64,000 bases of DNA from Lolliginicoccus lacisalsi (GCF_014841105.1 NZ_JACYWE010000001.1:255571-319570); one strand, 5' to 3'. Positions 44,154-53,611 are shown, numbered from the stretch's first letter. Numbers and translations are program-made. Notes: a model not told the origin generated them from the sequence alone.

Positions 44154-44645
44154 ATGCGGCGATGGCAGCGATGGCGGACAGGCGTGGTGGTAGCGGGCGC
44201 GGGGCTGGCCGCGGTGCTGCTCCCCGCGATGGCGGGGGCACAGCCGCTCGCTACTGGATCGGCCGAGGGCACCGACAGGCTCGACCCGCTGCTCGCGCTG
44301 GCCTACACGGTGGCCGTGGCCGATGCCCGGGCCGAGGGGGTCGTCATCTCGGTGACCTCGGGCGCCCGATCCGCGGAGCAGCAGCAAGCATTGTGGGAGC
44401 AGGGCCTGGCAACCTACGGCAGCCCCGATGAGGCGCGGCGATGGGTGCTTCCGCCTGATGAGTCCACGCATGTCACCGGTGACGCGGTGGATGTCGGCCC
44501 GCGGGATGGCGCGGCATGGTTGCAGCGCAATGGCTTCCGCTATGGGTTGTGCCAATCGTTCGTCAATGAGTGGTGGCACTTCGAGCTCGCCACGTTCCCG
44601 GGCACGCCGTGCCCGCGACCGCTGCCGGACGCGAGCTGGCGCTAG
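44154..44645 (+). CDS. Secreted VanY-like D,D-carboxypeptidase (peptidase M15)
   Basis: A 163-residue exported enzyme. The signal peptide (RTGVVVAGAGLAAVLLPAMA) is cut near GAQPLA. The M15/VanY zinc motifs are complete: ISVTSGARSAEQQQALW, STHVTGDAVDVGP (HxxxxxxD zinc ligands), and NEWWHFEL (Glu base and third His). It probably trims peptidoglycan stem peptides outside the membrane. It is divergent from the PrsW gene. Confidence 0.87.
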   Translation: MRRWQRWRTGVVVAGAGLAAVLLPAMAGAQPLATGSAEGTDRLDPLLALAYTVAVADARAEGVVISVTSGARSAEQQQALWEQGLATYGSPDEARRWVLPPDESTHVTGDAVDVGPRDGAAWLQRNGFRYGLCQSFVNEWWHFELATFPGTPCPRPLPDASWR

Positions 44646-44722
44646 AGCAGCAGTGAATGCCTGACCCGGGGCGCGCTGGCATAATTGATCATGCAACCCG
44701 AAACCTACGGAGAGGCAGCGCG

Positions 44723-45031
44723 ATGACAGAGCGCGGCACGGACCAGTCCTCGAGCACCAATGCCCCGGCCAATCCTCCCAAGGGGATCATCGCGGGCAAG
44801 AACATCGCCTACATCCTGATCGCGCTCGCCATCATCGCGGTGCCAGGCGCCCTGGCAGCTGCTGCTGGCGGGATGACGGGCGTGGCCATTGCCCTGGGCG
44901 TGATCGCCGTGCTGCTGCTCCTGGTCGGGATCGTGCTGTGGCGGCGCTCGGCCGTGGTGCTGAGCGAGGCACTGCCTGATACCAACGATCGGCAGCGGTC
45001 CTCCGAGGGGCGTGGCCCGCTCGGCGACTAG
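44723..45031 (+). CDS. Small membrane protein
   Basis: A 102-residue protein. A polar N-terminus of 25 residues is followed by two adjacent hydrophobic helices (NIAYILIALAIIAVPGALAA and GVAIALGVIAVLLLLVGIVL), WRRS, and a charged tail. ATG 44723 has a GGAGAGG ribosome site. It follows the VanY-like gene by 77 bp. No family was recognised; it could be a small envelope-stress or accessory protein. Confidence 0.68.
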   Translation: MTERGTDQSSSTNAPANPPKGIIAGKNIAYILIALAIIAVPGALAAAAGGMTGVAIALGVIAVLLLLVGIVLWRRSAVVLSEALPDTNDRQRSSEGRGPLGD

Positions 45032-45050
45032 TCGGCATCCTGGTAGCCGG

Positions 45051-45776
45051 TCACTCGATGATCCGCAGGTCGCGGTAGTCGAACGCGGGGCTGACCACGC
45101 ACGTGACGAGGGTGTCCTCGGTGGCGTGGGCGGACTGGCGCGCGCCCGCGGGCACGAGCACCTGCGGGCTCGCGTCGCGATGGAGCCGGTGGCTGGTCCC
45201 CTCGATGGCTAGGCTGACCGCCCCCGGTCCATGCCAGAGCCACAGCTCCTCGGACGCCACGATGTGCTCACGCGTGCCATGCCCCGCGGGGATGTGGAAA
45301 AGGATCGCCGAGGCAAGATCCCGATCGCCGCGCTCGGTGCGGGCCTGCCCGGTGCTCGTCCAGGTGCGCCGGTACCAGCCGCCCTCCGGGTGCGGGGCAA
45401 GCTCATGCTGCTCGGCGAGGGCAGGGCGCTGCTCGAACCCTCGATAGGTGCCATCGATGTCCCGGCGGGCATGCAGCACGCGTCGTGCGGCCATGACGTC
45501 GAGCGGCCCGTAGATGTGCGGGAACAGCACGTCGGCAGGAACCCCCGGCGGTGGCGCGGGGTCCGCAGCCTCCCAGCGCACGGGCTGGCCGATCCGCTCG
45601 GGGTCGAGCTCGAGCGCTACCACCTCGCCGGTCCACTCCCGGTAGAAGGCATTGGCCACAGCGACGAGGGTCTCCACCGAGCCGGTGCAGTGGATGAAGC
45701 CTTCCGACTCAAGGGACGGCGGCCGCAGCAGCGTGCCCGCGGGAGGAATATCGGCGCGCTGGATCAGGTGGTACAT
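45051..45776 (-). CDS. DUF952 - cupin (DUF985) fusion protein
   Basis: A 241-residue fusion. Residues 1-105 match DUF952: MYHLIQRADIPPAG, ESEGFIHCTGSVE, LELDPERIGQPVRWE and FPHIYGPLDV. Residues 110-241 match the cupin-5/DUF985 family: LAPHPEGGWYRRTWTS, ASAILFHIPAGHGTREHIVASEELWLWHGPGAV, VLVPAGARQSA and CVVSPAFDY. Both units occur alone in many bacteria; here they share one chain. ATG 45776 is chosen because DUF952 proteins begin M-Y-H-L; ATG 45785 would add three residues. Biochemical role unknown; the cupin half is related to epimerase-like and sugar-binding cupins. Confidence 0.88.
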   Translation of the reverse strand: MYHLIQRADIPPAGTLLRPPSLESEGFIHCTGSVETLVAVANAFYREWTGEVVALELDPERIGQPVRWEAADPAPPPGVPADVLFPHIYGPLDVMAARRVLHARRDIDGTYRGFEQRPALAEQHELAPHPEGGWYRRTWTSTGQARTERGDRDLASAILFHIPAGHGTREHIVASEELWLWHGPGAVSLAIEGTSHRLHRDASPQVLVPAGARQSAHATEDTLVTCVVSPAFDYRDLRIIE

Positions 45777-45915
45777 GCAACCCATTCAACCGGGCATTGC
45801 CGGTCCTGCCAATATCGTGTCCCGCAGGATCCTCGCCTCGGGGACAACGCCGCGCATCGCTGATGATCTGGTTTAGTATCAACCTGTCGACTTGTGCCCC
45901 GAACCGAGGACTACC

Positions 45916-47841
45916 ATGCCGCCGAGAACCTCCGGGACCCGAACGGCGCTGATCTCCTGCGCGATGGCCGTCGCGCTCGCAGCAGGCAGCACGATGATGC
46001 TAGGAGCCGTGCCAGCCAGGGCGGACGCGCGCGTCAGCGCGGCGGATCTCGGATTCGGCGAGGGCATCTCGTTCTTCAGCGATCGCGATGCTGCCGAGCG
46101 CACGATCCCGGTGCCCGACGGCATGCGACCAGAGTTCCTCGAGGCGCGAGCAACCATCCCGCCTGACGCCGCGCGCGCCGTCATCGAGGTCCACCACCAG
46201 GACAGGATGATCAATCGCACCGAATTCACGCCAGCGGTCCTCGCGGAGTCCCCGGTCATTCGATTGCCACTCGCCGGAGTGGAGGTCATCGATGGCTCGA
46301 CGACGGTGGAACTGGTCTCGACCGCGATCCCCGAGCGGCTCGATTGCTTCACCTACTGGGACCGCCCGACGATCGCGCTGCAGGACATCAGCGTCCAGTT
46401 CGCCGGGGAAGAATCCCCTCCTGAAACGATCTCCGGATTCCTGCCCCCCGTGCTCGATCGCGCAGTGCTGGCCCTGCCGCCGGATCCCACCATTGCCGAG
46501 ATCGCGGCCGCGACGGAGCTCTCCCTGGCGCTCGCGCACCGCTACCAAGCCCAGGGGACCCGCGTGGAGATCGAGGAGCTGCCCGCGCGCGGGGCAGGCA
46601 CCGACCTCGACAATGCCTTTCTCGCACGGCGCTTCGTCCTCGAGGAAGCACCGCAGAGCACGATCGTGCTCCAGAACGCCCCCGGCCGGATGCCCACCCT
46701 GCGCATGACCGGCAGTGGCCCCGGCCTTGAGACCCAGGCACGTGTCCTCACCAGCACCATCGCCGAGTTCCTCGTCGCGCCCGCCGCGCAGGCATCCGGA
46801 GAGATCCCGCACCCTCTAATAGCACCCGAGGCGATGGACTTCCCCGCGCTCGGCCTCGGGGCGCCCCGCGCCACCGCGGTAGGCCGGGTGCGGCTCCCTC
46901 TGTTCCTCGACCAGACCCGCATGGGCGGGCCCATCTCGAGCGGGACGCTGCGGCTGCTCGGCACCTACACCCCCCTGTCCGCCTTCCAGGGCGGCCAGAT
47001 CACCGTGACATCGGGCGACGCGATCCTCGACCATTGGCCCATGGATGAGTCCGGGTCGTTCGACCGGAACATCGAGCTCGGCGGTCCCTCGCTCGATAGG
47101 TATGTTCCACTCACCGTCACCGCGGAGATTTCTGGCGCGAGCCTCGAGTGCGGGCTCGAGCAGCCTGTCACGCTGGCGATCGACCCCCGCTCCTCGATGA
47201 GCATCACTAGGCCCGACCCGATCGAGCCGACCTTCGCATCCTTGCCGCAGGGCCTGCTGCCGACAACCCATGCCGGACTCGCGACCTTCGATCTCGCGCA
47301 CGCGCGCAGGCTCATCAGCATCGCCACTGGCCTTCAATCCCTCTCGGCTACTCCTCTGAGCCTGCGAGTAGGCACCATCGAGAAGGCAATGAGCACGAGC
47401 GGGCCGCGCCTCGTGATCGGCGCGAGCGATACGGGCCTGCCCCTGCGCAGATCCGGCACCGCCCTGATCGCGGCCGGGCCCGCGGGCCCCGAGGCACGGA
47501 TCGAGCTCGTTCCCGCCCAGCGCTACGGGTCACTCCAGGTCGCCCTCGACGATGGCCACCTCACGCTGGCGACCGATGGCGACGATGAGGCTATCGATGG
47601 CATCGTTGCCTGGCTCGAGAGCGATCCGAACAGATGGTTCGACCTTACCGGGAACGTGCTGGCCGCCGTTGGCGACGACGAGCCACGGTCGCTGTCCATC
47701 GGGCTCGAGGAACGACCCGGCGAGAGCGATGGCCTACTTGGTGGCAACGGCCTGCTCCTCGTGCTCGCCGGCATCGGCGCGGCCACGATCGGGCTCCTCG
47801 CGGCCCTCGGCCTGCTGGTTCGTCGTCGTTCGCGCCGGTAG
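45916..47841 (+). CDS. BcsB-like exopolysaccharide synthase periplasmic subunit
   Basis: A 641-residue exported protein. The signal peptide (ALISCAMAVALAAGSTMMLG, cut near ARADAR) is followed by a large, mostly beta extracellular part and a single C-terminal helix (GLLLVLAGIGAATIGLLAALGLLV) before RRRSRR. This is the layout of BcsB, the membrane-anchored partner of cellulose synthase BcsA. Weak similarity is visible in repeated jelly-roll plus flavodoxin-like segments (RAVIEVHHQDRMINRTEF; PRLVIGASDTGLPLR). It is the first gene of an operon with a membrane protein, a BcsA-like GT2 and a GT-C-like protein, 6 bp ahead of the next gene, which supports the BcsB assignment. ATG 45916 with GAGGA. 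Confidence 0.72.
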   Translation: MPPRTSGTRTALISCAMAVALAAGSTMMLGAVPARADARVSAADLGFGEGISFFSDRDAAERTIPVPDGMRPEFLEARATIPPDAARAVIEVHHQDRMINRTEFTPAVLAESPVIRLPLAGVEVIDGSTTVELVSTAIPERLDCFTYWDRPTIALQDISVQFAGEESPPETISGFLPPVLDRAVLALPPDPTIAEIAAATELSLALAHRYQAQGTRVEIEELPARGAGTDLDNAFLARRFVLEEAPQSTIVLQNAPGRMPTLRMTGSGPGLETQARVLTSTIAEFLVAPAAQASGEIPHPLIAPEAMDFPALGLGAPRATAVGRVRLPLFLDQTRMGGPISSGTLRLLGTYTPLSAFQGGQITVTSGDAILDHWPMDESGSFDRNIELGGPSLDRYVPLTVTAEISGASLECGLEQPVTLAIDPRSSMSITRPDPIEPTFASLPQGLLPTTHAGLATFDLAHARRLISIATGLQSLSATPLSLRVGTIEKAMSTSGPRLVIGASDTGLPLRRSGTALIAAGPAGPEARIELVPAQRYGSLQVALDDGHLTLATDGDDEAIDGIVAWLESDPNRWFDLTGNVLAAVGDDEPRSLSIGLEERPGESDGLLGGNGLLLVLAGIGAATIGLLAALGLLVRRRSRR

Positions 47842-47847
47842 GCCTTG

Positions 47848-49350
47848 ATGAGCGTGGAATCCCGGCGGGCAGCACGATCATTGGCGATCATCGCTGCCGC
47901 GTTGCTCGCGTTCTGGCCGACCTGGAAGTACATCGTCTCCGCCACCTGGACCGGCGGCGACGTCGGCTACTACCCACTCTTCATCCTCCTCGTGGTCCTC
48001 GCGGCGATCGGGATGGCACGGCAGCCCCGCCACACCCTGCCGATCAGTGACCGGCAGGCCAACGCCATCGCCGGCACCCTGGGGATCGCGGTGGCCGCGC
48101 TGATCAAGCTGCTCGTGGTCCCCCGCTACGCGGAGCAGTACGCGCTGCTGCAGATCGATCTGCTAGCAGCGCTGGTCTTCGTGCTCTCGGCCACCGTGCT
48201 GCTGTTCGGGCTGCGCCAGGTCGGCACGTACTGGCCCTTGTGGCTCGTCCTGATCATCGGCGGGCCCCTGGCCTACCGGTTGCTCGTAAGCCTGCTGGGT
48301 GGCGATGCCCGCGCCGCGGGAACAGCCAGCATCCTCGTCTGTTCCTCAGCGATCGCGCTCGGGCTGGGCCACCGGGCCCGAGATCGCGTCGCGATCTATG
48401 GGCTGGCTGTCGTGCTGGGCAGCGCTTCGCTCGCCGTGTTGCTCGAGCTCGCTCCTGGGCTCGGGCTCGTCCAGTTCCAGCGGCTTCCCGTCGTGGTCGG
48501 CGGTCTCGCGACATGGCTCATCGTTCGCATCCGGCGCCGCGGAGCGATCGCTCGCGCGCCATCGCCGTCCGCGCCGAGCGGTGGGGAATCGTCCTGGCGC
48601 TCGGTCACTACGCTTGGTCTTGCTGCCGGGCTCGTCGCCGTGATTCCCTTGCCGGCCTCCGTGCAAGAGGCGGTAGGACGGGGCCCGGATCGCGCTGCTC
48701 GCATCACACAGACCGTCCCCGCTGGGTGGGGCGAGGAATCACGCGTGGAGTACACCTGGGTGCGCCGGTACTTCGGCCCCGAGGCAACCTTGGGGAGGCA
48801 GCTGCTCCGCGCGGCGCCGGGAAACGCCGAGATCGCGAGCCTGGGCCTGGGCGCGCCCAGCTCTGGCACGATCGCGGCTTTGCTCGACGCGGAAATGTCC
48901 GGCAAGGAGGCGCCGACGCCTCGCGTGGCCGTCGATACCTTCTCCCTCCCCAACCGGGTCCAGCTCGACATCTATCCGGTGAGCACGCTTTATGATCTTG
49001 GCGGGACCCGCCGCAGCAATCCCGTGATGGTCGATCTGGGACACGGGGTGGCAGGCATGCTGTACACGGTGATCGATGAGCAGCAATACCTCACCCAGAC
49101 CCGTCTCGTCTTCTCCTGGCAGCGCGGCGAATCGGTACAGCGCGTCGTGCTGACCACCCAGGACAACAGGGAGGCAGGCGCGCGAGTCCCGGAGCCGCAG
49201 CCCTCGATGGCGTCGAACCTGACGGTCTTGCTCGAGATCTTCTTCCGCGGCAACGACGCGCTGACGGACTCCGAGCCCGCGCTCAAGGATGCCCGCCTCA
49301 TCACGACCTTCGCCCGGCAACTCGTCGCGGCGCAGTTCCAAGGCCACTGA
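47848..49350 (+). CDS. Polytopic membrane protein with extracytoplasmic C-domain (exopolysaccharide operon)
   Basis: A 500-residue protein. Residues 10-230 contain about seven or eight hydrophobic helices (LAIIAAALLAFWPTWKYIVS onward). Another helix lies near 255 (LGLAAGLVAVIPL). From about 270 to 500 there is a soluble domain (ESRVEYTWVRRYFGPEATLG; VMVDLGHGVAGMLYTVIDEQ). The N-terminal pattern resembles exosortase/EpsH-like membrane proteins and the C-domain EpsI-like ones, but the exosortase Cys is not in a recognisable motif, so this is only a resemblance. ATG 47848. It sits between the BcsB-like gene and the GT2 and is likely part of the same export complex. Confidence 0.75.
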   Translation: MSVESRRAARSLAIIAAALLAFWPTWKYIVSATWTGGDVGYYPLFILLVVLAAIGMARQPRHTLPISDRQANAIAGTLGIAVAALIKLLVVPRYAEQYALLQIDLLAALVFVLSATVLLFGLRQVGTYWPLWLVLIIGGPLAYRLLVSLLGGDARAAGTASILVCSSAIALGLGHRARDRVAIYGLAVVLGSASLAVLLELAPGLGLVQFQRLPVVVGGLATWLIVRIRRRGAIARAPSPSAPSGGESSWRSVTTLGLAAGLVAVIPLPASVQEAVGRGPDRAARITQTVPAGWGEESRVEYTWVRRYFGPEATLGRQLLRAAPGNAEIASLGLGAPSSGTIAALLDAEMSGKEAPTPRVAVDTFSLPNRVQLDIYPVSTLYDLGGTRRSNPVMVDLGHGVAGMLYTVIDEQQYLTQTRLVFSWQRGESVQRVVLTTQDNREAGARVPEPQPSMASNLTVLLEIFFRGNDALTDSEPALKDARLITTFARQLVAAQFQGH

Positions 49351-49367
49351 GCAGCGAGGCGAGAACC

Positions 49368-50816
49368 ATGTCCCCTGGCCCCGAGCTTCCCATCGACCCC
49401 GAGCTCGCCCTGGATGAGGCCATCAACGGACTTGCCTGGCGTGATCCGATGGCGTCCGCCTCGCGCGCGTTCGTGCCGTGGCAGCGCAATACGCTCATCC
49501 TCTCAGGCCTCGCGGCGATGGCATTCATCGCTGCCTGGCCGCTGCCCGCGCTCACCGTCATCATGGCCGTGCTCACCACTGCGTATGTCGTGACGATCTC
49601 TGACCGGGTGCTGTTGTTCGCCAGGGGCTTGCGGGGGGAGGCGATCGTTCGCGTCACCGATGAGGAGGCCCTCGCGCTGACCGACGAGGAACTGCCCCGC
49701 TACACGATCCTCGTGCCCGCCTACAAGGAGCCAGAGGTCGTTGCTCTACTGATCGGAGCCGTCGGCGGCCTCGACTACCCGTCGGCCAAGCTGCAGGTGC
49801 TCCTGCTGCTCGAGGCAGACGATCATGGCACGATCGACGCGGCGCACCGCGCGAACCTCGAGAGCACGGTGACGATCATCGAGGTGCCCCCGGCCGAGCC
49901 CCGCACCAAGCCGAAGGCATGCAACTACGGCCTGCACTTCGCGACGGGCGAGATCGTCACCATCTACGATGCCGAGGACCACCCGGAACCGCTGCAGCTG
50001 CGCCGCGCCGTGGCCGCTTTTCGCCGCCTCGGCGACAACGTCGCCTGCATCCAGGCCAAGCTCAGCTTCCACAATGGCAAGCAGAACCTGCTCACGGGAT
50101 GGTTCACGGCGGAGTATGGCCTGTGGTTCAGCTTCATCCTCCCTGGGCTGATGAGCAGTCGTTCCCCGATCCCGCTCGGGGGCACCTCCAATCACCTGAA
50201 GCGTCGCGTGCTCGAGCACATCGGAGCCTGGGACGCCTTCAACGTCACCGAGGACGCGGACCTCGGCGTCCGCATCGAGACGGCTGGCTATCACACCGCC
50301 GTCCTCGAATCGACCACCATGGAGGAGGCCAACAGCGACCCCATCAACTGGATCCGCCAGCGCTCGCGCTGGTACAAGGGCTACCTGCAGACCTGGCTGG
50401 TCCACACGCGCAGGCCTGTGGCTCTCTACAGGCAGCTCGGGCTGGTCTCGACGTTCCGGATGACCGTGCTGCTCGCCGGCACGCCGTTGATCGCCATCCT
50501 CAATACCGTCTTCTGGATGATGACGCTGACGTGGTTCCTGGGCCAGCCGACCGCGCTGGGCGAGCTCTTTCCGGCACCCATCTACTACCCGGCGATCGCC
50601 TGCCTCGTCCTGGGCAACGCCGCCACCTTGTTCATGGGACTGATCAGCATCAGGGAGAACGGCCAGCAGGAATTGCTGGTCCCCGTGCTGACCGTGCCGC
50701 TGTACTGGGTGATGATGAGCGTGGCAGCGATCAAGGGTGGCTGGCAGTTGCTGCGCAACCCCTCGTTCTGGGAAAAGACCGCGCATGGCCTGCCTGGCGC
50801 CGGGGCATCGACGTGA
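49368..50816 (+). CDS. Processive family 2 glycosyltransferase (BcsA/cellulose synthase-like, no PilZ)
   Basis: A 482-residue membrane glycosyltransferase. N-terminal helices near 50-85 are followed by the GT2 catalytic domain: LLLLEADDHGTI, IVTIYDAEDHPEP (DxD), NVTEDADLGVRIE (TED), and RQRSRWYKGY (QxxRW, the mark of processive synthases). Four C-terminal helices follow, ending at GAST without a PilZ domain, so direct c-di-GMP activation like BcsA is unlikely. It would polymerise a beta-linked polysaccharide from a UDP/GDP-sugar and pass it through its own membrane channel. ATG 49368; the stop overlaps the next gene (GTGA). Confidence 0.94.
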   Translation: MSPGPELPIDPELALDEAINGLAWRDPMASASRAFVPWQRNTLILSGLAAMAFIAAWPLPALTVIMAVLTTAYVVTISDRVLLFARGLRGEAIVRVTDEEALALTDEELPRYTILVPAYKEPEVVALLIGAVGGLDYPSAKLQVLLLLEADDHGTIDAAHRANLESTVTIIEVPPAEPRTKPKACNYGLHFATGEIVTIYDAEDHPEPLQLRRAVAAFRRLGDNVACIQAKLSFHNGKQNLLTGWFTAEYGLWFSFILPGLMSSRSPIPLGGTSNHLKRRVLEHIGAWDAFNVTEDADLGVRIETAGYHTAVLESTTMEEANSDPINWIRQRSRWYKGYLQTWLVHTRRPVALYRQLGLVSTFRMTVLLAGTPLIAILNTVFWMMTLTWFLGQPTALGELFPAPIYYPAIACLVLGNAATLFMGLISIRENGQQELLVPVLTVPLYWVMMSVAAIKGGWQLLRNPSFWEKTAHGLPGAGAST

Positions 50817-52444
50817 GGCGCCACAGCGTGGCTGCTCTCGCGAGCGGCGTGCTCTACCTCGCGGTGGGCGCCTGGCTAGCGTTGCACCACCACTACCTCA
50901 TGGGAGACGCGCTGGCCCGGGTGGCGAGCGCCGAGGCCGTGCTGCACAGCCGCGACCCGCACCTGGCCGCGCTGGGGTTCATCTTCACCCCGCTGCCCGC
51001 CATGACGCAGCTCCCCGTCCTGGCGTTCTCGCCGTTGCTGCCCGAGCTCACCCGGTTCGGTCTCTCCGGCATCATCATGTCGGCCCTGTTCATGGCCGGA
51101 GCGGTATATCAGCTGTCCGGGATCATCGGTGATCGCGGGATCACTGGGTGGCCCGCGCGCCTGCTGGTCGCAGCGTTCGCCCTGCACCCCATGATCATCA
51201 TTCACGGGGCCAACGGCATGAGCGAGGCCGCGTTCCTGTTCTTCCTGCTGTGGGCCGTCCGGCTCCTCGCACGCTGGTACCACAGCGACGATCCCAACGC
51301 GCTCGCCATCGCGGGGATCGCGCTCGCCGGGGCCTACCTCACCCGGTACGACGCGGTCATCGTAGCGGGCTCGGGCATCCTCGCGGTCTTCCTGGTCAGC
51401 CTCACCCGGCGAGGCCTGCGCCTTCCCGCGGCCGCGCTGCTCGATGCGATCATCGTGGGTTTTCCCTTCGCGGTGGCCTTCGCGATGTGGTCGGGGGCGA
51501 GCTGGCTGCTCACCGGTGACGCGCTGGCGCAGTTCTCGTCCCAGTACGGCAACACCGCGATCCTCGAGGCGTCCGATGTGCCGACGATCTCCGCCGCCGA
51601 GGGACTCGTCTTCTCGCTCGCCGAGATCATGGTGCTCACCCCGGCGCTGCCACTGCTGCTGCCCATCGCTTTCGTGATGTTCCTCGCTCGCCGGGAGCGC
51701 GAGCTGATCATTCCCGTCGCGATCGTCGCCTCGGTCCTGGTGTTCCAGGTGATCGCGTTCGCCCAGGGACTGACATTCCCGTTCCTGCGGTTCTATATCT
51801 GCGCGATCCCGCTGGCCATCCTTCTAGCCCTTCACCTTCTGCCGCGAGACAGCGTGCCGCGACCACGTCGCCGCGGCAGGTTCGGCGGGCCCCCGGCAGC
51901 GCTGCCCCGCTCACGCTCCTGGGGCATCGCTGGGATCCTCCTGGTTTGCGCATCGCTGCCGGTCAGTCTATGGGGCCTGACCGATCGCACCCTAGCGACC
52001 CAGCACTACGCATTGACCGCGATCGTTGCACCAGGGGTAGCCGAGCGGCTCGGCATCCAGCATGAGGCGCAAGCGATCATCAGGGCGTTCTCCACGGAAC
52101 GGAGGATCGCCAGGTTCCTTGATTCGCAGAGCCTGCCCGATGGGTCGGTGATCCTTGATTCGGTCTATGGGTTCGCCATCACCGCCGCCTCCGAGAATCC
52201 GAAGCAGTTCGTCGTCCCCTCCGATGGGGACTTCGTGACGATCCTCAATGATCCGGCCGGCAACGATGTGCGCTACATCCTCGCGGTTCCGAACGAGGAC
52301 CGAGGTGCGACCGACGCGGTGAACCTGCGCTATCCGACGATGTTCGACAACGGCTCGCAGATTGCCACGCTCGAGCTCGAGGCCCCCAACGATGGTGCGA
52401 ACCAGCCGCCGTGGCGGCTCTACCGCGTCATGCCGACTAGCTGA
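50813..52444 (+). CDS. Polytopic GT-C-type glycosyltransferase-like membrane protein
   Basis: A 543-residue protein with about ten membrane helices and a C-terminal extracytoplasmic domain (from about 400). The first loop has HHHYLMGDALARVASAEAVL, with the acidic GD typical of GT-C lipid-linked sugar transferases, and FTPLPAMTQLPVL. Later helices include IIIHGANGMSEAAFLFFLLW. It could add side residues or a lipid-linked sugar to the polymer made by the upstream GT2. GTG 50813 overlaps the GT2 stop (GTGA). Its end overlaps the glycoside hydrolase gene by 8 bp tail to tail. Confidence 0.8.
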   Translation: MRRHSVAALASGVLYLAVGAWLALHHHYLMGDALARVASAEAVLHSRDPHLAALGFIFTPLPAMTQLPVLAFSPLLPELTRFGLSGIIMSALFMAGAVYQLSGIIGDRGITGWPARLLVAAFALHPMIIIHGANGMSEAAFLFFLLWAVRLLARWYHSDDPNALAIAGIALAGAYLTRYDAVIVAGSGILAVFLVSLTRRGLRLPAAALLDAIIVGFPFAVAFAMWSGASWLLTGDALAQFSSQYGNTAILEASDVPTISAAEGLVFSLAEIMVLTPALPLLLPIAFVMFLARRERELIIPVAIVASVLVFQVIAFAQGLTFPFLRFYICAIPLAILLALHLLPRDSVPRPRRRGRFGGPPAALPRSRSWGIAGILLVCASLPVSLWGLTDRTLATQHYALTAIVAPGVAERLGIQHEAQAIIRAFSTERRIARFLDSQSLPDGSVILDSVYGFAITAASENPKQFVVPSDGDFVTILNDPAGNDVRYILAVPNEDRGATDAVNLRYPTMFDNGSQIATLELEAPNDGANQPPWRLYRVMPTS

Positions 52445-53537
52445 GCTCGCCGAGCATGTCCCACAAGGGATCACGCGGGCCGATATCCATGGTGCATTGA
52501 TGGGTGCGCGGATCAGGAACGAACGACCAGAAGAGCGCTCCGGCCGCACCGAGCCGGTGATAGTCCCGGATCTCTGCCTCGACCAGGGCCGCGCGCTCCT
52601 CGACCGACCGGCATGAGCCCGCGGACACGCCTATCTCGGCCACGAGCAGCGGCTTGCCGAGGACCCGGGCTTGCATGACCCTCGATTCCACGCTGTCGCG
52701 ATGCCCTTCGAGCAGTGTCGGATCCTCGATGGAGTAATCGTGAAACTGCAGGACATCGACGTGGCGAGATGAGCTCGGGACCAGGAAGTCCTCGCCAGCC
52801 GTCCCGCACTGGTCACCCCCGAGGTAGCCGGCCGTGATCAACCGATCTGGGTCCAGTGCAGCGATGAAGGCGCCTGCCTCATCGAAGAACCGGCGCAGAA
52901 CTTGTGCTGAATCCGCTGGGCACCGCCTGTTCTCCATCGCGCAGGCGTAATCGATGCACACCGATGGCTCGGGCTCGCCGACGAGTTCCCATGCCGCGAT
53001 GGCAGGGGAACCGGACCATCGCGACACCAGGCTGCGGGCCCAATGCTCGACTGTCAGCACAGGCATGGGCACGTCCCGCCACCCAGAGGCATACCAGCCA
53101 TGCTGTTTGAAGAGCTCGCCATCGCACGCGCCATCCTGCCCCGCGAGCACCGGGATCACGAGCTGGTCGTGGGCCTCCGCGGCGCGCAGCACCGCGTCGA
53201 GGGCCTCGTAGCTGATCGCGCCGGTCGACTTGTCCACGGCAAAGGACTGGAACGCATTGAACCGGGTCAGCGATCCCTCTGGCAGAGCACTGAAGTAATT
53301 GTCGAGATCGACCTCGGCGCCGCAACCCGCGTTGATCGCCCAATCGGTGGCTAGCTGGTAGGCGTTGAACCCCACTGGCCACCACTCGCTGCCATCGAGC
53401 AGCAGGGAGCCCGCGGACATCGTCACCCGCGGGGTGCCCGACGGGACCGTGCGCTCCGCGAGCGGCACGCACGCCGCGACCGCTGTGATCGCCAGGGCGC
53501 TCGCGACGACCACGATGCGTCGGCATGCGCTGCGCAT
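52437..53537 (-). CDS. GH5-like glycoside hydrolase lipoprotein
   Basis: A 366-residue exported enzyme. The signal sequence CRRIVVVASALAITAVAAC has lipobox VAAC at residues 20-23, so membrane anchoring is likely. The catalytic domain follows the cellulase/mannanase TIM-barrel pattern: WWPVGFNAYQLA, acid/base region AAWELVGEPEPSV, FHDYS, and nucleophile region LLVAEIGVSAG. The usual Asn of the NEP motif is Gly here (GEP), which may alter activity. It is convergent with the exopolysaccharide operon and overlaps its last gene by 8 bp, so it may trim or release that polymer, as endoglucanases do in cellulose systems. ATG 53537 is preferred; GTG 53555 is possible. Confidence 0.8.
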   Translation of the reverse strand: MRSACRRIVVVASALAITAVAACVPLAERTVPSGTPRVTMSAGSLLLDGSEWWPVGFNAYQLATDWAINAGCGAEVDLDNYFSALPEGSLTRFNAFQSFAVDKSTGAISYEALDAVLRAAEAHDQLVIPVLAGQDGACDGELFKQHGWYASGWRDVPMPVLTVEHWARSLVSRWSGSPAIAAWELVGEPEPSVCIDYACAMENRRCPADSAQVLRRFFDEAGAFIAALDPDRLITAGYLGGDQCGTAGEDFLVPSSSRHVDVLQFHDYSIEDPTLLEGHRDSVESRVMQARVLGKPLLVAEIGVSAGSCRSVEERAALVEAEIRDYHRLGAAGALFWSFVPDPRTHQCTMDIGPRDPLWDMLGELS

Positions 53538-53611
53538 CCCCAACACTGCCACCACCGTTCGGAACAGGCTATATCCGGATGATAGGCGCCAACGCGATCG
53601 CGCGCCGCGCG

